The position numbers were made by a program, and so were the translations under genes. Below the pieces are notes generated by a model. It worked only from the letters and a program-made list of their open reading frames with translations, was not told the DNA's origin and ran no database searches. From Planctomycetia bacterium (GTDB taxonomy: Bacteria; Planctomycetota; Planctomycetia; Pirellulales; Thermoguttaceae), in contig JAUNMR010000001.1 of assembly GCA_030537455.1 (NCBI GenBank), positions 106,956 through 170,955 on the forward strand: DNA of 64,000 bases. The letters run 5' to 3'. Positions within the stretch are counted from its first letter, which is position 1. Each line of letters opens with the position of its first letter. Of the stretch, positions 38,040-47,070 are shown piece by piece.

Positions 38040-39455
38040 CTACGCCAAAAATTCTCCCAGGGGCGCGCCGATATCCCCGAGGAAGAGCGCGCCCACATAT
38101 GCCTGGGCGACGCGTTGCAGTAGTCCCTCTTTGTACGCCCCGAGCGTCGTCGTCATGCGCGCGCGAATCGCAACTCCATCGACCTCGCCCGTATCGCCGT
38201 TCAGGCCGCTGGGAATGTCTACCGAATAGATCGGCTTGCCACTGGCGTTCATGAGCGTAACAATCTCGTTGTAAGGACTGCGTAGCGCTCCCTTACCGCC
38301 CGTGCCCAAAAGCGCGTCTACGCTCCAGTCGCACCATTGCAGTCCCGACTCAAGACTCGCGCGTATTTCCAACGGATCAGTACAAAAGATTAGTTTGCTA
38401 GCTTGACCACCGGTCGCGCGACGCACAATCTCAAGGTTCGTCTTTGCGTCTGCGCGATACGACTCTGGCGGCGCAAACGCCAAAACCCGGCAGTCGTACC
38501 CGAGATACTCCAGACGACGGAACATCGCAAAGCCGTCCCCCGCGTTATTCCCTTTGCCACAACACAGTAACACGCGACGCGGCTCCAACCCGCCGTTTAA
38601 TTCACGAGCGTGTGCATGGAATTGATCCGCAAGGGAACGCGCCGCATTCTCCATAAGCAGTAGCGTCGGCATGCCCCAGCGCGAAGAGAGCGCCGCGTCT
38701 ACCTCGCGAATCTTCTGACAACTCGTCAAAAGCCGCTGACCTTTGGGACCAGCGCTACGACACGCCAACGATTTGCGACACACGTATGTGTGCGTAAAGC
38801 TTAAATCCCGATACGTCGACTCGATCGTAAAACCTGCGCGCTCCAGAAGTTCGCGCATTGCCCAGTCATACGCGCTATATTCCGACTGAACGTGCTTATA
38901 CCCCTCGGTTCCCGCCGCGGAAACCATATTCTCCAAAAGCGTCTCTACTCCCTCGCGCCACAAATGCGCAGGAAAGTCAAAGACCACGTCCACGAGGTAA
39001 AATACGCCGCCTTGACGCAGACAAGTCCAGATACGCTCCAGCGCCACTCCCTTCCAGAAGTCCGGCAAATGATGAAGCGCTAAGGAAGAAACCACAACGT
39101 CGTAGCTCTCTGGCGTCGACTCAAACGTCAGAAAACCCGCGTGCTGTAACTCGATGCGTTCCAATTCCTTAGAAGACGCCTTCGAACGTAACACTGACAG
39201 CATTGCCTCGGAAATATCAACCCCTGTCACGCGACGACACAACTTCGACGCCGGAAGAACAAAAGCCCCGGAACCACAGCCTACGTCGAGAGTTGCGCTC
39301 GCGCTATTCAGACCTGTGCGCTCGCAGATCTGTGCAAATTCCGCGGTGTAGTCGCGAAAATGCTCATGCCGACTGTCAAACGCCGCCGCTGTACTTGTCG
39401 CTTCGTATGACACGCCGCTCGATTTGAACTCGTCGTATAGCCATTTGGTTTGCAT
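38040..39455 (-). CDS. Fusion of SAM-dependent methyltransferase and NAD(P)H-hydrate epimerase
   Basis: A single 471-residue reading frame with two domains. Residues about 20-230 are a class I methyltransferase with motif I LDVGCGSGAF (56-65) and SSLALHHLPDFW. Residues about 242-471 are a YjeF-N/NnrE epimerase with GKGNNAGDG (300-308), VDALLGTG (379-386) and VDIPSGLNGDTG (412-423). NnrE repairs the R-epimer of hydrated NAD(P)H. The usual fusion partner is the NnrD dehydratase, which is absent here. The methyltransferase substrate is unknown. No stop or frameshift separates the domains. Confidence 0.88.
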   Translation of the reverse strand: MQTKWLYDEFKSSGVSYEATSTAAAFDSRHEHFRDYTAEFAQICERTGLNSASATLDVGCGSGAFVLPASKLCRRVTGVDISEAMLSVLRSKASSKELERIELQHAGFLTFESTPESYDVVVSSLALHHLPDFWKGVALERIWTCLRQGGVFYLVDVVFDFPAHLWREGVETLLENMVSAAGTEGYKHVQSEYSAYDWAMRELLERAGFTIESTYRDLSFTHTYVCRKSLACRSAGPKGQRLLTSCQKIREVDAALSSRWGMPTLLLMENAARSLADQFHAHARELNGGLEPRRVLLCCGKGNNAGDGFAMFRRLEYLGYDCRVLAFAPPESYRADAKTNLEIVRRATGGQASKLIFCTDPLEIRASLESGLQWCDWSVDALLGTGGKGALRSPYNEIVTLMNASGKPIYSVDIPSGLNGDTGEVDGVAIRARMTTTLGAYKEGLLQRVAQAYVGALFLGDIGAPLGEFLA

Positions 39456-39598
39456 TCGGGTCTCCTGGTCGCTGGTTTCGCGTCTCTTACTGTTTGCATC
39501 GCACGTCCTTCTACCTTTAATTATAACCCCTTGAACTCTTATTTTAAAGAACGATGAACCGCCACGAGCTTCATGATTCCAATTCTTTTTTATTTTCC

Positions 39599-39627
39599 TT
39601 GTTTCTTCGCACAGATTCCGATATAAT
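39599..39627 (+). promoter_or_regulatory. Probable promoter of the Gfo/Idh/MocA gene
   Basis: TTGTTT at 39599-39604 and a perfect TATAAT at 39622-39627 with a 17-base spacer. The start codon is about 105 bases further on. The -35 box is weak. Confidence 0.55.
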
Positions 39628-39736
39628 CCAAAATTGTTGTTCCCTCCGTGACGTTACAAAACGGTCACGACGGTTTTTACATATGTCCGTCTCTGAGCGA
39701 CGGCCCGACCTAATTGCTGATTTATAGGAATTTACG

Positions 39737-41239
39737 ATGTCACGTATTTCACGTCGTCACTTTTTAGAAAACGCGCTTCTTATGTCCGCCGTTGCCTCCC
39801 TTAGCGCTACCGGCGTTGCCCAGGCCGTCTCACTTCGTCCCGAGGACGATAAAGTCGCCGCAAATGACCTCATTAACGTTATGATCGTCGGTTGCGGCTC
39901 GCGCGGCGGCGACCACATTAACGGTTACCTCGGCGATAAGAGAGTGCGCATCGCTTATCTGTGCGACCCCGACACGGAACACGCCGCCAGTCGTGCGAAG
40001 CTCGTCGAAGACAAAGCCGGGTATCGCCCCAAGGTCGTCGCCGACCTGCGCGAGGCCCTCTCTGATCCGGATCTCGATATCGTCTCCTGCGCTACCTGTA
40101 ACCATTGGCACGCGCTCTGTGGCGTCTGGGCCATGCAAGCGGGCAAGCACGCTTATATCGAAAAGCCGATCTGCCACAATATCTTCGAAGGAAAGGCCCT
40201 TATCGAATGCGCCAGAAAATATGACGTTATGTGCCAAGTCGGTTCGCAGTGCCGCTCCAATAAGGCGATCCAAGACGCGTTCGAATTCGCGCGTTCCGGC
40301 GGTATCGGAGAAATCAAATTGACTCGCGGTCTGTGCTACAAGCGCCGCAAGTCCATTGGCGCGCTCGGCCAGTACAAGGTTCCCGACGCGGTCGATTACA
40401 ACCTCTGGAGCGGTCCGGCTCCGATCGTCGACCCGCCCACGCGTCCGAATTTCCACTACGACTGGCACTGGCAGCGTCTCTATGGCAACGGCGACCTCGG
40501 AAACCAGGGTCCGCACCAGACCGACATTGCGCGCACCTTCCTCGGAGTCGACGAATTTCCCTCCAGTGTCATCTCCTACGGCGGTCGACTCGGATATCAA
40601 GCCGAACGCAACGATCCCAATTACGTCGACGCCGGCGATACCGCCAATACCGAAGTGTCGATCTATAACTACGCTGACGGCAAGACTTTAGTCTTCGAAA
40701 CACGCGGCCTGGAAACGCCCGACTACCGCGGAGCGAAAATCGGCGTCGTCGCTCATGGTTCCGACGGTTACCTCGTGCAAATCGCTTACGACCACTGCGC
40801 CGCCTTCGATCTGGAAGGCAAGCAGATTCGTGAATTCCGCGGCGGCGGCAATCACTTCAAAAACTTCGTCGACGCCGTGATCGCACACGATTACGCCAGT
40901 CTCAACGCCGACGCGCGTTGCGGTCACCTCTCCGCCGGTTTGAGCCACGTCGGCAATATCTCTTACTACCTCGGCGAAAACAATCACGTCTCCGTCGACG
41001 AGGCTCGTAAGATCGTCGCCGATATCCCCGGAAACGACGACAACGTCGAAACTTTCGATCGTACCGTCGAGCACCTACGCGCCAATGGCGTCGACCTCGA
41101 CAAATACCCGCTCTCCATGGGACGCGCTCTGCAAATCGACCCCAAGACCGACTCCTTCGTCGGCGACAAAGAAGCGACCGCTATGGAGACCAGAGAGTAC
41201 CGCGGCGAATTTAATATCCCGTCCTTGGATAAAATCTAA
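39737..41239 (+). CDS. Secreted Gfo/Idh/MocA family oxidoreductase
   Basis: A 500-residue NAD(P)-dependent sugar or inositol dehydrogenase-type protein. A Tat leader (SRISRRHFLENALL, then a hydrophobic stretch to about 30) marks it for export. The dinucleotide motif VGCGSRG is at 51-57 and the family EKP motif at 142-144 (IEKP). A long C-terminal substrate-binding half follows, with GDLGNQGPHQTDIAR. Exported members are very common in planctomycetes, and related secreted oxidoreductases help break glycosidic bonds by an oxidation-elimination route. The substrate here is not known. It ends with a strong terminator at 41317-41356. Confidence 0.9.
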   Translation: MSRISRRHFLENALLMSAVASLSATGVAQAVSLRPEDDKVAANDLINVMIVGCGSRGGDHINGYLGDKRVRIAYLCDPDTEHAASRAKLVEDKAGYRPKVVADLREALSDPDLDIVSCATCNHWHALCGVWAMQAGKHAYIEKPICHNIFEGKALIECARKYDVMCQVGSQCRSNKAIQDAFEFARSGGIGEIKLTRGLCYKRRKSIGALGQYKVPDAVDYNLWSGPAPIVDPPTRPNFHYDWHWQRLYGNGDLGNQGPHQTDIARTFLGVDEFPSSVISYGGRLGYQAERNDPNYVDAGDTANTEVSIYNYADGKTLVFETRGLETPDYRGAKIGVVAHGSDGYLVQIAYDHCAAFDLEGKQIREFRGGGNHFKNFVDAVIAHDYASLNADARCGHLSAGLSHVGNISYYLGENNHVSVDEARKIVADIPGNDDNVETFDRTVEHLRANGVDLDKYPLSMGRALQIDPKTDSFVGDKEATAMETREYRGEFNIPSLDKI

Positions 41240-41316
41240 GTCGCTTAACGACTTTGTTTAATGACTTTACGTCGACGTCCTTGGTTTTCTTAGCTCCTAT
41301 CCAAGCGCGTCGGCAT

Positions 41317-41356
41317 AAAGGCGCGCCGTATGGCTTAGACCAAACGGCGCGCTTTT
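41317..41356 (+). terminator. Rho-independent terminator after the Gfo/Idh/MocA gene
   Basis: Stem GCGCGCCGT (41321-41329) with ACGGCGCGC (41344-41352), followed by TTTT and preceded by AAAG. It lies 80 bases after the stop codon. Confidence 0.85.
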
Positions 41357-41425
41357 ACTCTATATACGCTATTATCACGACTTGCGATTCGAACGGTTCA
41401 TCCCCGACGCGAATCGATCTTACTC

Positions 41426-42286
41426 ATGACAACGACGCCTCCCATCGACCCCAAAATCTTTGAAGAAATTGCACAACGCGTAAGAATCATACGCGAGGAA
41501 ATCGCCGACGCCGCAATTCGCGCCGCGCGTCAACCCCAAGACGTAGCGCTCGTTGCCGTCTCGAAGTACGCGACCCCCAACGACGGCGTTGTCGAAGGAT
41601 TGTTACGCGCCGGTCTGCGCGACCTCGCCGAAAACCGTATGCAAAGACTCCAAGAGAAAATCGAATACTGGTCTAACCAGAACCCCGCGCTATGCACAAA
41701 TCCTCCTATACAATGGTTTGAAAACTCGAACACGGTCGCCGAGAACGACCCCGTGCGATGGCACTTTATCGGCCCGCTACAGCGCAATAAAGCGCGACGC
41801 GTCCTAAGTCATGCCTCGCTCATACATTCCGTCGACTCTTGGAAGCTCCTGGAAACTCTCGAGCGCATTTTGGAGGAGGAGAATGACCCCAATTTGCGAC
41901 AAGACCGCCAGAGCCGCGCCGACGAACCCATTGCCCATAAGTTCCCCGAAAAAACCGCCGTACTCCTCGAAGTCTTTATTTCACAGGATGAAAACAAACA
42001 AGGGTTTGAGCCCCAGAAGGTTCTCGAAACACTCGAGCGCGCCGCGCAGCTCAAACGCGTCGTCCTCTGCGGTCTCATGGGCATGGCCGGGCTAACCGCT
42101 ACCGAAGATCAAACCAGAAAACAGTTTGAATCTCTCAAAATCCTCTTCGAACAGTGCCGCGAACGCTTCCCCGAATTGACCCAGTTCCGTGAACTTTCCA
42201 TCGGTATGAGCCACGACTTCAAACTGGCGATCGAGCAGGGCGCCACGCTCGTGCGCATCGGTTCCGCGCTCTATCCACAGCGATAG
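41426..42286 (+). CDS. YggS/PLPBP family pyridoxal 5'-phosphate homeostasis protein
   Basis: A 286-residue single-domain PLP-binding barrel that keeps free PLP and amino-acid pools in balance and has no catalytic partner reaction. The lysine that binds PLP is K47 in VAVSKYATP. Other family motifs are LAENRMQRLQEK, WHFIGPLQRNKARRV (about 109-123), IHSVDSWKL and, near the end, ELSIGMSHDFKLAIEQGATLVRIGSALY. It is about 50 residues longer than the usual 230 because of extra loops (about 75-105 and 145-170). It is followed by a DUF6807 gene 82 bases later. Confidence 0.93.
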   Translation: MTTTPPIDPKIFEEIAQRVRIIREEIADAAIRAARQPQDVALVAVSKYATPNDGVVEGLLRAGLRDLAENRMQRLQEKIEYWSNQNPALCTNPPIQWFENSNTVAENDPVRWHFIGPLQRNKARRVLSHASLIHSVDSWKLLETLERILEEENDPNLRQDRQSRADEPIAHKFPEKTAVLLEVFISQDENKQGFEPQKVLETLERAAQLKRVVLCGLMGMAGLTATEDQTRKQFESLKILFEQCRERFPELTQFRELSIGMSHDFKLAIEQGATLVRIGSALYPQR

Positions 42287-42368
42287 CTTGCGTTATAACA
42301 TGATTCCGCTTCACACTCACGGTTGTTACAACAAACCAAAACCGCCGATCTTTCCCCCGAGACCAGAC

Positions 42369-43484
42369 ATGCCCACTGCCATCTTACACAATCCGTTACG
42401 TTATACCCGGACGATCCTCCTGGCGCTAACGCTATTCTTCATCGGCGTTTATGCCCAAGCACAGCAACCGACGCCTACGTTCCGCTGGGAACTCTCCGAC
42501 CAAAGCCTTGCGCTTTTTGATAACGAAAAGCCGGTCTACGTCTTTAATTACGCTTTCCTCCCGCACAACGTCCCCGAGAACGAACCGCGACGTTACGCTG
42601 GCGATTACGTCTATCCTCTCTACGGGCTAGACGGCGAAAACCTTACCGACAACGCCCCCAAGGACCATTACCATCATCATGGCGTATTCTGGACTTGGCC
42701 CGGCGTCTTTGTCCACGAAAAGGACGGTTCTGTCAGAAAGTTCGACCTGTGGACCTCTAATACAATGATTCGCCAGCGATTCATTAAGCTCAACGAATAC
42801 GGCGTCTACGAAAACCAAGCGAAACTCTCCCTGGAGTTCGGCTGGTTCGTCGACGCAAATGCTACCACGCCTGATGAAAAGATAAACCCCGAGAAAAAAG
42901 GACTTGATATCGCTGATAATCAAGACCAGTACGGCGAAATGATCATGCGCGAGAGCGTGCAGATCGTTGCTAATCACGTTGAAGATTTCCAAGGAGTTCC
43001 CGCGCGCGCGATCGACTTCACGATCACCCTCATTCCCACGGAAAAACCCGTCTCCCTACAGGGCGCGGAACACAAGAGCTACGGCGGTTTTACCATTCGC
43101 TTTCGCCCCCGCGGTAAAATCGGAGTCGACGAATTCATTACCACCGACCTAGGCGTGGCAAAAGAAGACCTGCCGGAAACGAAGCTTCAGTGGGCGGACT
43201 ACGTCTCACGATTCGGCGCTCACAATGACCAAACCAACCAAGACGACGCGCTTTCCGGCGCCGCGATCTTTCTATCCCCGAACTTTCCCGACTTTCCACC
43301 GACTTGGCTAACGCGTTACTACGGTCCGCTTTGTGTCGGTTTCCCCGGCGTCGTCGCTCAGAGATTCGAACCCGGTCAGGAGATCGTCATGAAGGTTCGC
43401 GTCTGGATTCATCGCGATCTCTTGACGCAAGAGACTTTACAAAACGCCTTCAACGCCTGGGCTAAAGAAGAGAAGCGCGAATAA
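42369..43484 (+). CDS. Secreted DUF6807 (PmoA-like) family protein, copy 2
   Basis: A 371-residue protein with signal peptide (RTILLALTLFFIGVYAQAQ, cleavage about residue 33) and the family core, including the histidine-rich motif DHYHHHGVFWTWPGV. It is a divergent paralogue of 23806-24957. The ATG at 42369 starts the leader; an upstream in-frame ATG at 42300 is possible but adds a non-leader tail. Neighbouring secreted oxidoreductase and the 1001-residue secreted protein suggest a polysaccharide or glycoside setting. The biochemical role is not known. Confidence 0.85.
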   Translation: MPTAILHNPLRYTRTILLALTLFFIGVYAQAQQPTPTFRWELSDQSLALFDNEKPVYVFNYAFLPHNVPENEPRRYAGDYVYPLYGLDGENLTDNAPKDHYHHHGVFWTWPGVFVHEKDGSVRKFDLWTSNTMIRQRFIKLNEYGVYENQAKLSLEFGWFVDANATTPDEKINPEKKGLDIADNQDQYGEMIMRESVQIVANHVEDFQGVPARAIDFTITLIPTEKPVSLQGAEHKSYGGFTIRFRPRGKIGVDEFITTDLGVAKEDLPETKLQWADYVSRFGAHNDQTNQDDALSGAAIFLSPNFPDFPPTWLTRYYGPLCVGFPGVVAQRFEPGQEIVMKVRVWIHRDLLTQETLQNAFNAWAKEEKRE

Positions 43485-43634
43485 CGCTCTTGGCAGAGTA
43501 CGAGGAGACTGAGGACTAAACCTTGATATGGCAATATCCTCCGCGCCTCGCATGTGTTCCTGGCTCTCCTAATCCAAGTCATAAATGGCTTTACGCACGG
43601 TATGCGCTAACCCTCCGCCTTACAGGAGTTCAAA

Positions 43635-46600
43635 ATGACGCCTCACGCCAATTCCAACTCCACGAACGCCTGCGCGCGTTTCTTCGTACCTCGTCAACTC
43701 TTGGTATTAATTACGATAGCGACGACTCTTTTCATGAGCCTCTGCGCTCGCGCTCTCTATGCTCAGCCGCCGGAAATCCTCAACTGGAACCTCGGCGACG
43801 CGACCCTCAAGCTCGACTCCAACGGCTACGTGCAACTCCTTGACGCCAACGCCCAGCCGATCGCTCCGCCAACGCTCGCCTTTGCGCTACGTTACGACTC
43901 CGGTGAAGTCGCATATGTCAAGAGCGCTCAACTCGCCCATATATATGAAGACGAAGAATCGATTCGCGCGGTCTTTCCTGACGATTCCTTCGTGGTCTTT
44001 AAACTCAAACGTCTTCCTAACGCCGTGCTGATTCAGACCGATGAGGTCAGCGTCCGAAAAGACGTCGAAGAGCTAGAGCTTTTCCGTGTTAACGTTCCAA
44101 ACGACCCGATCGCTACTTGGATTAATACCACTGTTCCAAACGACCCCAAGGCGCTACGAATCGGCGTTATGACCGCCTCGATCAACGTACTGCCGCTAGT
44201 GCAGAAACAGCAAAGCGCCCGTGTCGATAAACCTGGCTGTCAGCACGCTTTCACGCCGCTAACGGTTCCGTCCGAGCAACCGGAGGCTAGCGAGATTCCT
44301 AATAAGCCCGTCGCATGCTTCGCCGCCTCTTCTAAATTATCTGATAATAGCGGTTACGTTATGCGCGGCGCCGATTTCCCAAAGACCATTGACCTCACCG
44401 GATGCGTCGCTCTGCGCGCCAGGGTCTATGGCGATGGAAAACATGAAGCGCTCAAAATTCAACTCTCCGGAAATGGTTTGTATCGCGACGATTATATCAA
44501 TATCGACTTCACCGGATGGAAAGTCTGCGAACTAAATTCGCCCGCGCTCAATTCCCTTAAGTACGACTCTGTAAAGAGGTTATACTACTACTATAACTCC
44601 ATGCCGGCGCAAACCGACGTGCGGTGCCTCATCGATTACGTCGACGCCGTCTTTAAAGACGAAAACGGTAATCTCTATACCAAGCGTCTAGAAGACTTTA
44701 GCGATTTTGACTCCCCCCTGTGGGAACAGGAGAGTCAAACACTCCTCGCCAAAAGCTTTGCGCGACATGACTTAACCCCGGCCGCCTGTGCTCTGGTGGT
44801 CGCCCCGCCTCAAGAGCTGCCAGACGCCGTTAAGCAGGTGCAAATCGCCGCTGATTTGCCCGCGCCAACCCTGGATGGAAAATGGAGAGGCGAAGCGCCA
44901 AGACTGCATCAATCCTATCTCTTTTTGACCTCCTTTAGCGAAAAGGAATGCGACCAGGCTTTGGAGTTTGCAAAGCGAGGGGGATTCCGCCAGGTTCTAC
45001 TTTTGGGCGGATCGTGGCACAAATCTACCGGACATTACCAGGTCAATCCCAAGAACTTTCCCGATGGAATACAGTCTTTACGTAACGTGATAGAAAAGTT
45101 CAATCGCAATGGAATCGACGTCGGTCTGCATTTCCTCGGCGCCTCCGTCGACGCAAACGACCCCTATATTACGCCGATTCCAGACAAACGATTTGTGACC
45201 GGCTATCAGACCACGTTAGCGCAGGGATTATCCGACTCAAAAGAGACGGTTGACGTCATGACGCGCGACGACGGCTCGAACTTCCCTGTCGGTGAAAATC
45301 CCTACATGGGTTCCGGGCAAATTGTTCGTATCGACGACGAACTACTGTGTTATCAAGACGTTGCCAAAGAAGGACTGCTTAAATGTCAGCGTGGATACTA
45401 TGGCACAACGGTCGCTGAACATAAGCCGGGAGCGTTGGTACAGCATTTCACGCGCGCCTACGGCTACCACATGCCGGATCTGAGAACCGACTTCATTGAC
45501 GAAATTGCCGAAAACTTCGCGCAACTCGCTAATCAGCTCCCGATTAATATGCTCTATTTCGACGGTTCCGAAAGACTGCAGAACAAAGACGAATGGAAAG
45601 ACCACTGGTACTATAACGCTAGGTTACACAAGGCTTTCTATGATAAACTTGACAATAAAAACCTACTGATTCAAGCCAGTAGCTGCTCGCCATACTCCTG
45701 GAACCTCATTGCTCGCAACGCCTCCGCTGACGGTCACGACGACCTCAACGCCTACCTGGAAGAGCGTAGCGGCGGCTTTACCAGCGGCGCTAACTCCTTC
45801 TCATACCTAGACGTAGGATGGTATTACGCATACGACGCCAACGCCACTCCCGATATGTATGAATACTGCCTCGGCGCCACCCTCGGGTACAACGCGTCTT
45901 TTTCTTTCCAAACCTCTGTCGCGGCGGCAAATAATCATCCGTTCATTGGCGAACTACTCGATATGATCCGACGCTACGAGGACTTACGACTCTCTGGACG
46001 ACTTACCCCTGAGATCTGTGAGAATTTCAGAATCGACCCGAGCCTGGCGGGGGTCAAGAGCGTCGAGGAGCGAGTCGCGCTACTGCCAAAACGCCGACAG
46101 TTCCATCTGGAAGAGCTGCAAAATGGCGATTTACAGTTCCGGCGCGTGATCTATCCGCGCTGGCACAATATCGGCTCGGCAACTAGCGACCTGTCCGGCA
46201 TGGTCGCCAACGACGCGGTTTGCGACGCTAACGGTCGATATTCCTGGCGGTTAGACGTGCCACAAGTCGCAAGTCTCGGCATACAGGCGCACTTCTGTCC
46301 AAAAGACGCCGACGATACGACTAAAGCACGAACTCTCAAACAGTTAGCCATAACAATCCAGTCCCTTGACACGCCCGACGCCGAGCCGATAACCTTCACG
46401 CTCGACGCCGCGCTAGCGCTGGGGCAGTACCTCATGCTTCAGCCCAATGGTCAGGGCAAGCGTTACGGCAAACCGCTCGCGGAAGCGCAAGCCTGCCAGT
46501 TCGACCTGCCGGTCTTATCTCTAACGCCCGGCGCATACGAGATTTCCGCGCAGTTCCTTGACCCCGACGACGAAACCATTCCGTTGCCCGTACGAATGTG

Positions 46601-46640
46601 TACGCCATTGTATACCGAGGATATTATCCCGATTCCGTAA
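43635..46640 (+). CDS. Large secreted protein with a glycoside-hydrolase-like TIM-barrel region
   Basis: Not recognised with certainty. The 1001-residue protein starts at an ATG with AGGAG just upstream and has a signal peptide ending about residue 44 (ALYAQ). A beta-rich N-terminal part (45-420) is followed by a barrel-like region (about 430-790) with repeated beta-alpha segments: GGFRQVLLLGGSW, NGIDVGLHFLG, INMLYFDGSE, NLLIQASSC. These resemble alpha-galactosidase-type (GH36/GH97/GH-D) enzymes. A beta-sandwich C-terminus completes it. The D/E residues at YFDGSE and LDVGWYY are catalytic candidates. It probably acts on an exported glycan. Confidence 0.65.
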   Translation: MTPHANSNSTNACARFFVPRQLLVLITIATTLFMSLCARALYAQPPEILNWNLGDATLKLDSNGYVQLLDANAQPIAPPTLAFALRYDSGEVAYVKSAQLAHIYEDEESIRAVFPDDSFVVFKLKRLPNAVLIQTDEVSVRKDVEELELFRVNVPNDPIATWINTTVPNDPKALRIGVMTASINVLPLVQKQQSARVDKPGCQHAFTPLTVPSEQPEASEIPNKPVACFAASSKLSDNSGYVMRGADFPKTIDLTGCVALRARVYGDGKHEALKIQLSGNGLYRDDYINIDFTGWKVCELNSPALNSLKYDSVKRLYYYYNSMPAQTDVRCLIDYVDAVFKDENGNLYTKRLEDFSDFDSPLWEQESQTLLAKSFARHDLTPAACALVVAPPQELPDAVKQVQIAADLPAPTLDGKWRGEAPRLHQSYLFLTSFSEKECDQALEFAKRGGFRQVLLLGGSWHKSTGHYQVNPKNFPDGIQSLRNVIEKFNRNGIDVGLHFLGASVDANDPYITPIPDKRFVTGYQTTLAQGLSDSKETVDVMTRDDGSNFPVGENPYMGSGQIVRIDDELLCYQDVAKEGLLKCQRGYYGTTVAEHKPGALVQHFTRAYGYHMPDLRTDFIDEIAENFAQLANQLPINMLYFDGSERLQNKDEWKDHWYYNARLHKAFYDKLDNKNLLIQASSCSPYSWNLIARNASADGHDDLNAYLEERSGGFTSGANSFSYLDVGWYYAYDANATPDMYEYCLGATLGYNASFSFQTSVAAANNHPFIGELLDMIRRYEDLRLSGRLTPEICENFRIDPSLAGVKSVEERVALLPKRRQFHLEELQNGDLQFRRVIYPRWHNIGSATSDLSGMVANDAVCDANGRYSWRLDVPQVASLGIQAHFCPKDADDTTKARTLKQLAITIQSLDTPDAEPITFTLDAALALGQYLMLQPNGQGKRYGKPLAEAQACQFDLPVLSLTPGAYEISAQFLDPDDETIPLPVRMCTPLYTEDIIPIP

Positions 46641-46692
46641 TGCGCGTAGTCGCACGACTTAGACGCGCATGAGCCGTCCCTGAAACGAAAAC

Positions 46693-46722
46693 GGCGCCGA
46701 CTACTCAGCGGTAGTCGACGCC
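46693..46722 (-). terminator. Terminator hairpin of GH20-like gene A
   Basis: Arms GGCGCCGACTAC (46693-46704) and GTAGTCGACGCC (46711-46722). Read on the minus strand the T-rich stretch TTTTCGTTTC follows. The arms are identical to those of the terminator at 48232-48261 behind paralogue B. Here it is about 350 bases from the stop codon because element C lies between. Confidence 0.75.
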
Positions 46723-46773
46723 GACGCCATTTGTTCACAAGACCTTACGATTCCATTAACCTCTGTGTGAGTA

Positions 46774-47064
46774 GGAGTCTATTTCATAACTCTCCCTGCC
46801 AGTGGAAATAATCCAGTTGACGACCGCTCAAGGACGCGCTTGTGGTATTTATTCTGGGCTTTAGCCTGCGGATCGCACGACCAGCCCGATGTGACGACCC
46901 CTTGCGTTTTTTTACGACTATTGTTCACCTGTTGGCTCGCTTCCACAGACGCACGTACGCCTCTTCATAATGATTCCTCCGAAGATCGAAGGAATCGTTC
47001 CAAAATATGCGTATTATATGGAACTGGATTATTCGAACTGCCAGGGGAGTAATGAAATCGCTTC
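46774..47064. mobile_element. MITE-like element C, internally deleted IS5-family derivative
   Basis: About 290 bases with left terminus GAGTCTATTTCATAAC and right terminus GTAATGAAATCGCTTC, matching elements A and B. On the minus strand it keeps a stub of the transposase start (an ATG near 46968 with MKRRT, then a degenerate T-[DG]-E-Q-W-S with W changed to a stop). The region 46920-47062 is alignable with 36460-36600 in element B. It lies between GH20-like gene A and its terminator. Confidence 0.75.
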
Positions 47065-47070
47065 CACGCC

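Noticed and set aside
41380..41405. GATTCGAACGGTTC resembling part of a tRNA T-loop
   Set aside because: No acceptor, D-arm or anticodon arm could be found around it on either strand.
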